Numbered from the stretch's first letter, positions 1-6,804 are shown. The stretch is DNA of 8,094 bases from Melioribacteraceae bacterium (GCA_026987055.1 JALSNL010000399.1:1-8094), one strand, 5' to 3'. A program made the numbers and translations. The notes: generated by a model not told the origin, from the sequence alone.

Positions 1-930
1 TCTATCTTCATACTCTGTTATTTTTGTTGCTCCGTACTCCGAACCTTGCAGTTTAGCTAAATCATTATAAACCATTTCCAATTCATTTTCGGTATTGGAA
101 CCTTTATAATACTGACCGTTACCTTTACTTGTTATTTCTTGAAGTGTTGCTTCATCCAATTTTGTTAAGACAGTATTTCCGTTCCTATCTTTTTTATAAC
201 CTATTTGTTTTCCGGCTTTATTGTAAACGGGTATTGGAACACCTTGAGGAGAACCAAGCCCAATTGCATAAATTTTAACACCTAAATTATTAGCTTCTTC
301 AACAACACTATTCAATTCTCCTTCATGATTTTCACCATCTGTAATAATAACAATTGCTTTTTGTGTTTCTTCATCTTTTTTGAATGAATTTAGCGCAAGT
401 TTTATTGCCGGTCCTATTGCTGTACCAGGCTGCGGAACAGATTTGACACTAACAGCAGAAAGAAATAAATTTGCAGCAGAATAATCTGTAGTTAAAGGAA
501 ATTGAATAAATGCTTTTCCTGAAAAAACAATTAGTCCTATTCTATCTCCGTGAAGTTTATTAATTAATTTTGCAATTTCATGTTTAGCTTTTTCTAACCT
601 GCTTGGTTTTATATCTTGTGCTTGCATACTTAAAGAAACATCAAGCAAAATATATACATCAATTCCAACTTGTTTTACTTCTTCAATTTTAGAACCTATT
701 TGAGGATTTGCCAAGGAAATAATTAATAAAATAATACTTGTAATAATTAAACCGCTTTTAATAAATATTTTGAACCTGCTTTTAAGCGGGAATAAAATAT
801 TATGCAGTTTTTTATTTGCAAATTTTTCCAATAGTTTTTTCTGATTGCGTACAGAATACCAGATAAGTGCAATTATTAAAGGCACTAAATACAAAAGATA
901 AAGGAATTCACTATGTGCAAATCTGAACAT
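1..930 (-). CDS. batB: BatB-like VWA-domain membrane protein, C-terminus cut by window edge
   Basis: The frame is open for 310 codons from an ATG at 930 to the window edge, so the C-terminus is missing. The protein begins MFRFAHSEFLYLLYLVPLII. Two hydrophobic segments (about residues 7-24 and 54-73) precede a von Willebrand A domain. Metal-site (MIDAS) residues are visible: DVSLS at 97-101, Thr170 in PGTAIGPA, and TDG at 197-199. The missing end should contain a C-terminal membrane helix, by comparison with the upstream paralogue, whose helix begins soon after the equivalent point. The layout is that of Bat/aerotolerance proteins: a VWA domain anchored in the inner membrane. It starts 8 nt after the batA stop and is the fifth gene of the moxR operon. 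No clear Shine-Dalgarno precedes it. The name batB rests on order (second VWA gene after DUF58) and is moderately sure; the VWA assignment is firm. Confidence 0.88.
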   Translation of the reverse strand, partial: MFRFAHSEFLYLLYLVPLIIALIWYSVRNQKKLLEKFANKKLHNILFPLKSRFKIFIKSGLIITSIILLIISLANPQIGSKIEEVKQVGIDVYILLDVSLSMQAQDIKPSRLEKAKHEIAKLINKLHGDRIGLIVFSGKAFIQFPLTTDYSAANLFLSAVSVKSVPQPGTAIGPAIKLALNSFKKDEETQKAIVIITDGENHEGELNSVVEEANNLGVKIYAIGLGSPQGVPIPVYNKAGKQIGYKKDRNGNTVLTKLDEATLQEITSKGNGQYYKGSNTENELEMVYNDLAKLQGSEYGATKITEYEDR

Positions 931-938
931 ATTATTTT

Positions 939-1934
939 CTAAGGTAATTTTCGTAAATAAGTTTTTGTTAAAAGAAGTTCCAACAATATTAAAAATAAAC
1001 CAACAGCAACCCAAACATAAAAAAGCTCTTTTGCTTTTCTATAGGAAGTTATTTCTACTCGTGTTTTTTCCAACTTATCAATTATTTTATATATTTCTTC
1101 CAACTTTTTATTGTTTGTTGCTCTAAAATATTTTCCATCTGTTATTTGGGCAACTTCATTAAGAGTTTTTTCATCAATTTCCACTTTAACCATTTGATAA
1201 CGCTTTCCAAACGGAGTTTGGAACGGATAAGGAGCTTCACCCATTGTTCCCACACCAATTGTATAAATTCTTATACCAAATTTTTTGGCAATCTGTGCTG
1301 CTGTTATAGGATCAATTTCTCCACTATTATTAACACCGTCTGTAAGTAAAATTATTACTTTGCTTTTAGCTTTGCTGTCTTTTAGTCTGTTTACCCCGTT
1401 TGCAATTGCCGTACCTATAGCTGTTCCGTCTTCTATCATTCCACTATGAATTTCTTTAAGTAATCCTCTAAGAACCGGATAATCGATTGTTAAAGGACAT
1501 TGTGTAAAACTTTCGCCCGCAAATATTACCAGACCAATTTTATCTGTTTTTCTACCTGCAATAAACTCATCAATCACTTTCTTAGCTGCTTCTAATCTGT
1601 TTGGTTTAAAATCTTCTGCTAACATACTACCTGATATATCTAATAGCATAGCAACATCAATACCTTCAGTATAAACATTTTCGCCGGAAGAAAAAGATTG
1701 TGGACGTGCTAATGCAATTATAAATAAACCCAATGCCATTGAGCGCAAAAAAATCGGTAAATGTCTTAGTTTTTCCTTAATAGTAGATTTTACACCTTCA
1801 AAAACTTCTATGTTGGAATACGTAATTGCCGTAGAAGCTTTTTTGTTTTGCCGCCAATACCAATATAAAATAATAGGTATTAGTAATAAAAAATACAAAA
1901 TATAAGGATGGGCAAAAGTAATGTTATTAAACAC
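939..1934 (-). CDS. batA: BatA-like VWA-domain membrane protein
   Basis: Complete, 331 residues, a normal length for BatA. An N-terminal hydrophobic helix (about 10-27, after the FAHP motif common in Bat proteins) and a second (about 60-77, ending in ALARPQS) are followed by a VWA domain and a C-terminal helix (about 305-324). MIDAS residues are present: DISGS at 99-103, Thr171 in DGTAIGTA, and TDG at 198-200. ESFTQCPLT (141-149) is a conserved VWA stretch of this family. The start is a GTG at 1932-1934 that overlaps the end of the upstream gene by 8 nt and has a GGAGG five bases before it, which makes this start convincing. Known for the family: Bat proteins affect aerotolerance in Bacteroides and stress resistance elsewhere, and may form a complex with MoxR. 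The precise function is unsettled. It is a tandem paralogue of the next gene. Confidence 0.93.
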   Translation of the reverse strand: MFNNITFAHPYILYFLLLIPIILYWYWRQNKKASTAITYSNIEVFEGVKSTIKEKLRHLPIFLRSMALGLFIIALARPQSFSSGENVYTEGIDVAMLLDISGSMLAEDFKPNRLEAAKKVIDEFIAGRKTDKIGLVIFAGESFTQCPLTIDYPVLRGLLKEIHSGMIEDGTAIGTAIANGVNRLKDSKAKSKVIILLTDGVNNSGEIDPITAAQIAKKFGIRIYTIGVGTMGEAPYPFQTPFGKRYQMVKVEIDEKTLNEVAQITDGKYFRATNNKKLEEIYKIIDKLEKTRVEITSYRKAKELFYVWVAVGLFLILLELLLTKTYLRKLP

Positions 1935-2886
1935 TTCTGCCTCCGTTTTGTGAATTTATATTTTGTATATCTTCATCCCTTTTTGTTTTTTCTACAATGT
2001 CAATGGCTTGTTTCATCATTTCTTCATTTATAGTAGGCATTGGTTTAAATTTTGCAAATTTTACCATATCGGCATTAGTTAAAAACTCTTTTGTAGTATC
2101 TATAACTTTTTGATTATCCATTACTCTATTCAATATTTCCATATTTTCGGCAGTGGTTTTTTCAAGTGAATTAAAGTTGTATCTATCTTCAAAATATTTT
2201 CTAATTATTTCGGTTAGTTCGGAATGATAATCTTTAATTTTTCCTTGCTGCCAAAGTTTTTTATTTTTTAATTCATTCAAAGCTTTTAGGGCTACCAAAT
2301 GGCTTGGAACAGGTGGAGCATATATTTTTCTTCGGATTTCTCCTTTGGGTTTTCTAAACTTTTTGAATAAGAAATAAGCTAATGCAAAAGCTACAAGTAC
2401 AATTAATAATATGATTAGCCAAAATTTCCAATCAAGTTCAATTTTTAATGGTTTTTTAATATCTTTAATTTCAGCAGAAGTATTAACCGGTAAGGTATGA
2501 ATATAAACAACAACTTCATTTGAATTTGCTATTTTAGGTTCTGAATTTGAACCAACAAAATAGGTTATGGGAATTTGTGGAATAACTACTTCGGCGGAAT
2601 CATAACCGGAAAGGATATAATTAAACTGTTCAAAATTTTTCCCGTTTTCTTTTCCTTTTGTAACGGGCAAAGTTTTTATTAGTTCTAATCTCTTTATTTT
2701 ATCTGCAAGTGTTGGCGGTGAAATACGAATTCCGTCATCATAAGTTACCTTTATTGAGTAATGAATATAATCACCTACAAGGTAATCCGTTGTATCAATA
2801 CCGGCAGTTACATTTATGCTCTGTGCAAATAAAACATTTGAAAATAAAAACAATAGTAAAATAAAATTTTTTAAAATCTTAATCAT
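1927..2886 (-). CDS. Single-pass membrane protein of moxR/bat operon (BatD/DUF4381-like)
   Basis: Complete, 319 residues. A signal peptide (1-21, hydrophobic core LLLFLFSNVLFA) leads into an extracytoplasmic, beta-rich domain of about 130 residues with the NVTAGIDTTDYLVGD opening reminiscent of one BatD repeat. One membrane helix follows (about 154-174), then a basic stop-transfer stretch (KKFRKPKGEIRRK), then a cytoplasmic helical domain with ALKALNELKNKKLWQQGK and TEIIRKYFEDRYN. Proteins with this layout sit between DUF58 and BatA in many Bacteroidota moxR operons. The C-terminal helices resemble DUF4381 and BatD tails, but this protein is far shorter than a full BatD. Its start overlaps the DUF58 stop in an ATGA, and its end overlaps batA by 8 nt. 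The likely role, by inference, is to link periplasmic events to the MoxR/DUF58 module in the cytoplasm. No catalytic residues are recognisable. Confidence 0.85.
   Translation of the reverse strand: MIKILKNFILLLFLFSNVLFAQSINVTAGIDTTDYLVGDYIHYSIKVTYDDGIRISPPTLADKIKRLELIKTLPVTKGKENGKNFEQFNYILSGYDSAEVVIPQIPITYFVGSNSEPKIANSNEVVVYIHTLPVNTSAEIKDIKKPLKIELDWKFWLIILLIVLVAFALAYFLFKKFRKPKGEIRRKIYAPPVPSHLVALKALNELKNKKLWQQGKIKDYHSELTEIIRKYFEDRYNFNSLEKTTAENMEILNRVMDNQKVIDTTKEFLTNADMVKFAKFKPMPTINEEMMKQAIDIVEKTKRDEDIQNINSQNGGRSV
1940..1944 (-). promoter_or_regulatory. Strong Shine-Dalgarno deciding the GTG start of batA
   Basis: The minus strand reads GGAGG, then CAGAA, then GTG. The site lies inside the last codons of the upstream gene, where it encodes the Gly-Gly-Arg of its C-terminus. 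It supports GTG at 1934 as the true start and suggests translational coupling. Confidence 0.75.
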
Positions 2887-3755
2887 CGTCTCTCGCGGTT
2901 TTTGAAGAAATTTATCAAAGGTTTAATATACGATGAAGCAGTGCTGATATTTATAGTGTCAACACGACTTTTTAAAAATAAATTATTTCTATAATTTTCC
3001 CTTTCTATAACTCTTTGCCTAAAATAAGCTTGAACAATTTTGTTATTTGAATCAACAAATCTTGTTTTGCCGGTTTCCGCATCTTTTAATTTTATAAGTC
3101 CAACTTTAGGAATATCCGTTTCTCTGGGGTCTTCTAAAAGTATATTTACCAAATCATGTTTTTTACCAATAATTCTTAAAATTTTATCATAACCGTCATC
3201 AATAAAATCGGATATTAAAAATGCTATACTTTTTTTCTTTACCGAATGATTAAAATATTCTAAAGCCACTTTTATATTGGTCTTATTTCCTCTCGGTTCA
3301 AACGAAAGGACTTCTCTTATTATTCTTAAAACGTGACTTTTTCCTTTACGTGGCGGAACAAATTTTTCAATTTGATCCGTAAAAAGAATTAACCCGACTT
3401 TGTCATTGTTCTTCATTGCGGAAAAGGCAAGTATTGCGGTAAGTTCGGCTGCAATTTGTTGTTTGGTTTTTTCAACACTACCAAAAACCAAAGAACCGCT
3501 TAAATCAACAAGCAACATTAAAGTAAGTTCTCTTTCCTCTTCAAATATTTTTACGTAGGGATGCCCAAAACGTGCGCTTACATTCCAATCAATAGTTCTA
3601 ATATCATCACCAATTTGATATTCACGAACTTCGGAAAATTCCATTCCTCGTCCTTTGAATACCGAATGATATTCTCCGGAGAAAACCTCGTTTACTACCC
3701 CGCGGGTTTTAATTTCTATTTGACGTACTTGTTTTAATATTTCTTTTGTTAACAT
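2883..3755 (-). CDS. DUF58 domain protein (VWA-like partner of MoxR)
   Basis: Complete, 290 residues, typical of short DUF58 proteins. The family signature is clear: GRGMEFSEVREYQIGDDIRT followed by IDWNVSAR (35-62). It is followed by a VWA-like fold with a DLSGS metal-site motif (84-88), a hydrophobic strand VGLILFTD (120-127) and ISDFIDDG (181-188) in place of the canonical TDG. There is no signal peptide or membrane helix, so it is probably cytoplasmic or peripheral. DUF58 genes almost always follow moxR, and the pair is proposed to act as ATPase plus adaptor; the client is unknown. It starts 18 nt after the moxR stop with only a weak purine stretch (AGGGTAGAG) upstream, and ends in an ATGA overlap with the next gene. 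Family assignment is firm; function is inferred from context. Confidence 0.93.
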   Translation of the reverse strand: MLTKEILKQVRQIEIKTRGVVNEVFSGEYHSVFKGRGMEFSEVREYQIGDDIRTIDWNVSARFGHPYVKIFEEERELTLMLLVDLSGSLVFGSVEKTKQQIAAELTAILAFSAMKNNDKVGLILFTDQIEKFVPPRKGKSHVLRIIREVLSFEPRGNKTNIKVALEYFNHSVKKKSIAFLISDFIDDGYDKILRIIGKKHDLVNILLEDPRETDIPKVGLIKLKDAETGKTRFVDSNNKIVQAYFRQRVIERENYRNNLFLKSRVDTINISTASSYIKPLINFFKNRERR

Positions 3756-3773
3756 AGTTTTTGCTCTACCCTG

Positions 3774-4757
3774 CTAAGGCACTTCAACTTTGTTTAAAAT
3801 ATCTTGAATAATATTTTCCGAAGTTATTTCTTCGGCTTCAGCTTCGTAAGTAACGGCAATTCTATGTCGTAAAACATCCATACAAATACTTCTAACATCT
3901 TCGGGAACAACATAACCTCTGCGTTTAATAAATGCAGTTGCTCTGGCTGCCAATGCCAAGTTAATAGTTGCTCTTGGTGAAGCACCGTAACTAATTAAAT
4001 CGGAAAGATTATCCAATCCGAATTTTTTAGGATCACGTGTGGCAAAAACAATATCTAAAATATATCTTTCTATTTTTTCATCCACATAAATATCATGAAC
4101 CAAATTACGGGCATTTAGAATATCTTCCATTCTAATAACAGGTTTAATTTCAGCCGGTTTTGTTCCAACATTTCTGTGTAGAATTTTTAATTCTTCTTCT
4201 CTGGAAGGATAAGTAATTTTAACTTTAAGCATAAATCTATCTACTTGAGCTTCCGGCAACGGGTATGTACCTTCTTGTTCAATTGGGTTTTGTGTTGCCA
4301 TTACTAAAAATGGTTCGGGCAATTTGAATGTGTTTTGTCCTATTGTTACTTGGCGTTCTTGCATTGCTTCTAAAAGTGCACTTTGTACTTTTGCGGGTGC
4401 ACGGTTAATTTCATCGGCAAGAATAAAGTTTGAGAAAATAGGACCTTTTTTAATTGAAAAGTTTGCCTCTTTCTGATTGTAAATCATAGTTCCTATTAAA
4501 TCAGCAGGCAATAAATCCGGTGTAAATTGTATTCTTTGAAACTTAGCTTTCATTGCAGCAGCCAAAGAATTTATTGCTAAGGTTTTTGCTAAGCCAGGAA
4601 CACCTTCTAATAGAATATGTCCGTTACCAAGTAAGCCTATTACCAAACGTTCAACCATGTCTTTTTGTCCGACTATCACCTTGCCTATTTCGGTAAGCAG
4701 AACGTCTATGAACTCACTTTCTTTACTAATTTTTGCGTTTAATTCTGTAATCTCCAA
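3774..4757 (-). CDS. moxR: MoxR-family AAA+ ATPase
   Basis: Complete, 327 residues, normal for MoxR. All AAA+ elements are present: Walker A GVPGLAKT (52-59), Walker B FILADEINRA (111-120, acidic pair D115-E116), sensor 1 ATQNP (154-158), the conserved EAQVDRF (169-175) with a candidate arginine finger R174, and sensor 2 GASPRA (258-263). GQKD near residue 30 begins the AAA core. MoxR proteins are cytoplasmic hexameric ATPases acting as chaperones or metal-insertion helpers for VWA-domain proteins. The downstream DUF58 and Bat genes are the expected partners. The start is TTG at 4755-4757: no in-frame ATG or GTG was seen in the codons just upstream, and AAAGGGG lies eight bases before it. It is the first gene of the operon and lies 401 nt from the next gene upstream. 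Very sure of family; the substrate is unknown. Confidence 0.96.
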   Translation of the reverse strand: MEITELNAKISKESEFIDVLLTEIGKVIVGQKDMVERLVIGLLGNGHILLEGVPGLAKTLAINSLAAAMKAKFQRIQFTPDLLPADLIGTMIYNQKEANFSIKKGPIFSNFILADEINRAPAKVQSALLEAMQERQVTIGQNTFKLPEPFLVMATQNPIEQEGTYPLPEAQVDRFMLKVKITYPSREEELKILHRNVGTKPAEIKPVIRMEDILNARNLVHDIYVDEKIERYILDIVFATRDPKKFGLDNLSDLISYGASPRATINLALAARATAFIKRRGYVVPEDVRSICMDVLRHRIAVTYEAEAEEITSENIIQDILNKVEVP

Positions 4758-4765
4758 GATTGTAA

Positions 4766-4772
4766 CCCCTTT
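4766..4772 (-). promoter_or_regulatory. Shine-Dalgarno supporting the TTG start of moxR
   Basis: The minus strand reads AAAGGGG, then eight bases, then TTG. This is one of two clear ribosome-binding sites in the window and is the reason for accepting a TTG start. Confidence 0.65.
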
Positions 4773-4798
4773 GATTATTTTAATTGATTGATTGGTTT

Positions 4799-4847
4799 TT
4801 TACAACAAATTGTAAAATAAGTTTCCTAAAAAAATATCTGTTGTAAA
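4799..4847. repeat. 9-bp inverted repeat with extra half-site in moxR leader
   Basis: TTTACAACA (4799-4807) is matched by its exact reverse complement TGTTGTAAA (4839-4847) across 31 nt. The left arm overlaps a second dyad, TACAA-N4-TTGTA (4801-4814). It lies between the candidate promoter and the moxR start, where an operator or leader hairpin could act. The sequence is very AT-rich, so chance is a real alternative. Confidence 0.4.
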
Positions 4848-4895
4848 TAAAATACATTTTATAAATATAATAAAAATTAGATGAGAAATCTTTGA

Positions 4896-4924
4896 TATAT
4901 ATTTCCCCAACGATTAAAAGTCAA
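4896..4924 (-). promoter_or_regulatory. Candidate sigma70-type promoter for the moxR operon
   Basis: The minus strand carries TTGACT (4919-4924), a 17-nt spacer and TATATA (4896-4901). That is close to consensus with ideal spacing, and would give a leader of about 130 nt before the moxR TTG. AT-rich sequence produces such matches by chance, and FCB-group bacteria often use a different consensus (TTG / TAnnTTTG), so this is a candidate only. Confidence 0.4.
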
Positions 4925-5101
4925 AATATTTTAGCACATATTTATAATCTGTTTTACGTGTTTTTTTGCGAAACTAATTTGGTGGGGTAATGCAAAGTTT
5001 TTATAAAAGGGTTAAAACTGTTTTTTAATCTAGCTTTTTTTAATGTTTTACTTTAACAACAAATTGGTTTGGGGATTATTTTATTAGTTTGGAGCAGAAA
5101 T

Positions 5102-5140
5102 TAAATTTGTAATTTAAAACTAGAGTTTAATTACAATTTA
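5102..5140 (-). terminator. AT-rich imperfect hairpin after the porV-like gene
   Basis: About 20 nt beyond the stop of the barrel gene. Arms AAATTTGTAATTTAAA (5103-5118) and TTTAATTACAATTT (5126-5139) pair throughout except for two single-base bulges, with a short loop. There is no GC core and no good U-run on the minus strand, so it would be a weak terminator at best. It may instead protect the 3' end of the transcript. Confidence 0.3.
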
Positions 5141-5158
5141 GTTGATTGTTGATTTTTT

Positions 5159-6202
5159 TTAATTTCCGCTTCTTAAGAATTTAGGTTGTTCTAAAGTAAG
5201 TATTAAAGAAATTCTATGTGTATCCGGTAAACGATTTGTTTCTGAATCACTAAAACGTGCAAAAGAATAATCAATATTTAGTTTTGGAAGTTTAACACCT
5301 GCACCAATTGTAAATTGTTTAACGTCATTGTAACCTGCACGAATTGCAAATAAATTATTATAAGAGTATTCAAAACCAAAACGAGGATCTAAACTAATTG
5401 GACCTAAATTAAACATTGCCGATGATCTTCTATTCTCAAAACGCAGATCAAAATCAATAGCCGGAGTTATTTTACCACCCAAAATAAAAAGTTGATACGC
5501 TACACCAAGTTTTGCAGTTGGTGATATTAATTCATTCCTTCCGGTACTCCACGCTAGCAATGTGGTTGTTACATCAGTAACATTTGCACCAACTTTTAAG
5601 TTTTCCATTGGCATATAAACTGCTCCTACATCAAAACCAATTCCCGTTGCTCCAAATTCAGCAATATCTCTTCTAATTAGTTTTAAATTTGCACCCCAAT
5701 AAAAATTACTTGATTGTCTTTTCGCAAAAGTTAAAAACAAGGCATAATCGGTATTACTAAATTCCGTTATTTTTGTGTAATCCAATGCCCAATTTACGTT
5801 ACGCGGATCTGTAATTTGTTGTCCGGTTTTTCTATCTATAAGAGCATTTCTCGTATCAGGTATCCCATCTATACTCAAACGTATTGCACTAACACCAAAG
5901 CTCATATCCTTGCCATAAGGAATTGCTATTGCACCGTAATTATAATTTACTAAGTTCCCGAAATGTTCTTCGTGCATTAAAGAAATTTGAGGATAATCCA
6001 TAAAAGCTAGTCCTGCCGGATTCCAATAGCCTGAAGTTACATCATTAACAACAGCTACAGAAGCTCCGCCCATTCCTAATGATCGTCCACCAACTCCTAA
6101 AGCTAAAAATTCACCGGCATATTTTGCAATACCTGTTTGTGCTACTGATGAAAATGTAAAGACAACATATATTAAAATAAAATAAATCGCGTTTCTAATC
6201 AT
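5159..6202 (-). CDS. PorV/PorQ-family outer-membrane beta-barrel protein
   Basis: Complete, 347 residues. A signal peptide (1-21, cleavage likely at SSVA-Q) precedes the family hallmark: GGRSLGMGGASVAVVNDVTS (38-57), then GYWNPAGLA (58-66). The rest alternates polar and hydrophobic residues as in an outer-membrane barrel, with many aromatic and Gly-rich strand ends (for example FYWGANLKLI, LFAIRAGYN, FTIGAGVKLP). It ends in a strand-like ISLILTLEQ. The family includes PorV and PorQ of type IX secretion, but also many paralogues of unknown role. No other por or gld gene is visible, so secretion cannot be claimed. It is preceded by 638 nt of intergenic DNA and followed by 401 nt, so it is probably transcribed alone. 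The ATG at 6200-6202 gives a good signal peptide; only a weak GGAA stretch lies upstream. No convincing promoter was found. Confidence 0.88.
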   Translation of the reverse strand: MIRNAIYFILIYVVFTFSSVAQTGIAKYAGEFLALGVGGRSLGMGGASVAVVNDVTSGYWNPAGLAFMDYPQISLMHEEHFGNLVNYNYGAIAIPYGKDMSFGVSAIRLSIDGIPDTRNALIDRKTGQQITDPRNVNWALDYTKITEFSNTDYALFLTFAKRQSSNFYWGANLKLIRRDIAEFGATGIGFDVGAVYMPMENLKVGANVTDVTTTLLAWSTGRNELISPTAKLGVAYQLFILGGKITPAIDFDLRFENRRSSAMFNLGPISLDPRFGFEYSYNNLFAIRAGYNDVKQFTIGAGVKLPKLNIDYSFARFSDSETNRLPDTHRISLILTLEQPKFLRSGN

Positions 6203-6400
6203 TATTAAAATTCCAATTAAAATTAACTATTTATATAAGTTTGTAAAATTACTTATAGAATAATAAGAAAATGAGAGCTAAAATCAAGGTCAATAATCTG
6301 GTTTAGAGAAAAATTATTTTTTTGAAGATGAATTTTATATTAAATAACTCGTATAAAATTACTAGTGTAAAGTTAACTGTATTTTGTCGGCAAATGAACC

Positions 6401-6469
6401 CTCACCCCAACCCTCTCCCAAAGGGAGAGGGAGCAGTCCCTCTCTTTTTAAGAGATGGGTTGGGGTGAG
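6401..6469. repeat. CTCACCCC-type palindromic dispersed repeat
   Basis: Outer arms CTCACCCCAACCC (6401-6413) and GGGTTGGGGTGAG (6457-6469) are perfect 13-bp inverted repeats. Between them lie two further hairpins: CCCTCTCCC-AAA-GGGAGAGGG (6411-6431) and TCTCTT-TTT-AAGAGA (6441-6455). The first shares its CCC with the outer stem, so alternative folds compete. I recognise this sequence type as a dispersed intergenic repeat found in many bacterial genomes, often mistranslated as NPHPNPLPKGEG peptides. It is much more GC-rich than its surroundings. No target-site duplication is evident. Confidence 0.8.
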
Positions 6470-6525
6470 TTTTTAGATTACCGTCATTTATATACACTGA
6501 ACACGAATTGGTTTTCGGATTTATG

Positions 6526-6644
6526 CTGTCATACCGGTTTGCCTGTCCAATATCTTATTGGGCGCGGCGCTTTTTGCAATACCGGTATCTGCTTGCTCAA
6601 TAGATCCCGGTATTACACAAAGAGCGTGTAAACCGGAATGACAG
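6526..6644. repeat. 119-bp palindromic element bounded by CTGTCATWCCGGTTT
   Basis: CTGTCATACCGGTTT (6526-6540) and AAACCGGAATGACAG (6630-6644) are 15-bp terminal inverted repeats with one mismatch. The interior is itself palindromic: CCAATA-TCT-TATTGG (6547-6561), the perfect ATACCGGTAT (6579-6588), and TTACAC-N7-GTGTAA (6613-6631). Elements with GTCATTCCGG ends are common dispersed palindromic repeats in bacteria. No transposase is present, so if mobile it would be non-autonomous. Copy number in this genome cannot be seen from one window. Confidence 0.7.
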
Positions 6645-6754
6645 TTAGATATGTTTCACAATTCCGAAAACCGATTTAGTTTTAGTATATTAACATAACA
6701 CTAGTTACCAAAGAAAGAAATTCACAATAAATTTTAGTAATTAGAATATTTAAA

Positions 6755-6804
6755 TAACTTTGTTCATTTTCTTTATTGATTACTCTAGTTGTTATAGGTA
6801 TTTT
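6755..6804 (+). promoter_or_regulatory. Candidate promoters for the SpoIID-like gene
   Basis: Two alternatives are visible. TAACTTTG (6755-6762) exactly fits the Bacteroidota -7 consensus TAnnTTTG, but no good -33 TTG was seen upstream. TTGATT (6776-6781), a 17-nt spacer and TATTTT (6799-6804) make a weak sigma70-like pair. Either would give a short leader of about 30-70 nt. I cannot choose between them. Confidence 0.3.

Larger units (their letters stand above)
4758..5158. other. 401-nt intergenic region upstream of the moxR operon
   Basis: Very AT-rich, with no credible gene. The longest frame noted next to moxR (minus, 4780-4857, 25 codons) has no ribosome-binding site. It contains, from right to left: an imperfect hairpin just after the porV-like gene (5102-5140), a candidate sigma70-type promoter (4896-4924) and a dyad-rich leader (4799-4847). 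Nothing recognisable was found in the middle stretch, about 4925-5100. Confidence 0.7.
6361..6705. repeat. Long imperfect inverted repeat with split left arm
   Basis: The right arm is continuous, 6663-6705. Its reverse complement matches two separate blocks on the left. ACTAGTGTAAAGTTAA (6361-6376) matches 6690-6705 at 14 of 16 positions. Block 6491-6519 matches 6663-6689 with a few gaps and mismatches, including a perfect 10-bp GGTTTTCGGA / TCCGAAAACC. The 114 bp between the left blocks (6377-6490) contain the CTCACCCC palindrome, as if inserted there. The centre holds the 6526-6644 element. Confidence 0.5.

Noticed and set aside
1146..1349. 67-codon plus-strand open frame inside batA
   Set aside because: It is antisense to a well-supported VWA gene, has no recognisable domain, and its composition is that of a shadow frame.
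4780..4857. 25-codon minus-strand frame just upstream of moxR, possible leader peptide
   Set aside because: No ribosome-binding site and no biased codon run; a frame of this length is expected by chance in AT-rich DNA.
5159..6202. Evidence of a type IX secretion system
   Set aside because: The PorV/PorQ family is broad with many paralogues of unknown role, and no other por/gld/spr component is visible.
6394..6468. 24-codon frame beginning MNPHPNPLPKGEG
   Set aside because: It is simply the translation of the CTCACCCC palindrome, a well-known source of spurious small proteins.
6523..6603. 26-codon frame MLSYRFACPISYWARR...
   Set aside because: It lies within the palindromic CCGG element and follows its base pattern; no ribosome-binding site.
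6401..6644. CRISPR array
   Set aside because: The repeats are single palindromes of two different types, not regularly spaced direct repeats with spacers, and no cas gene is present.
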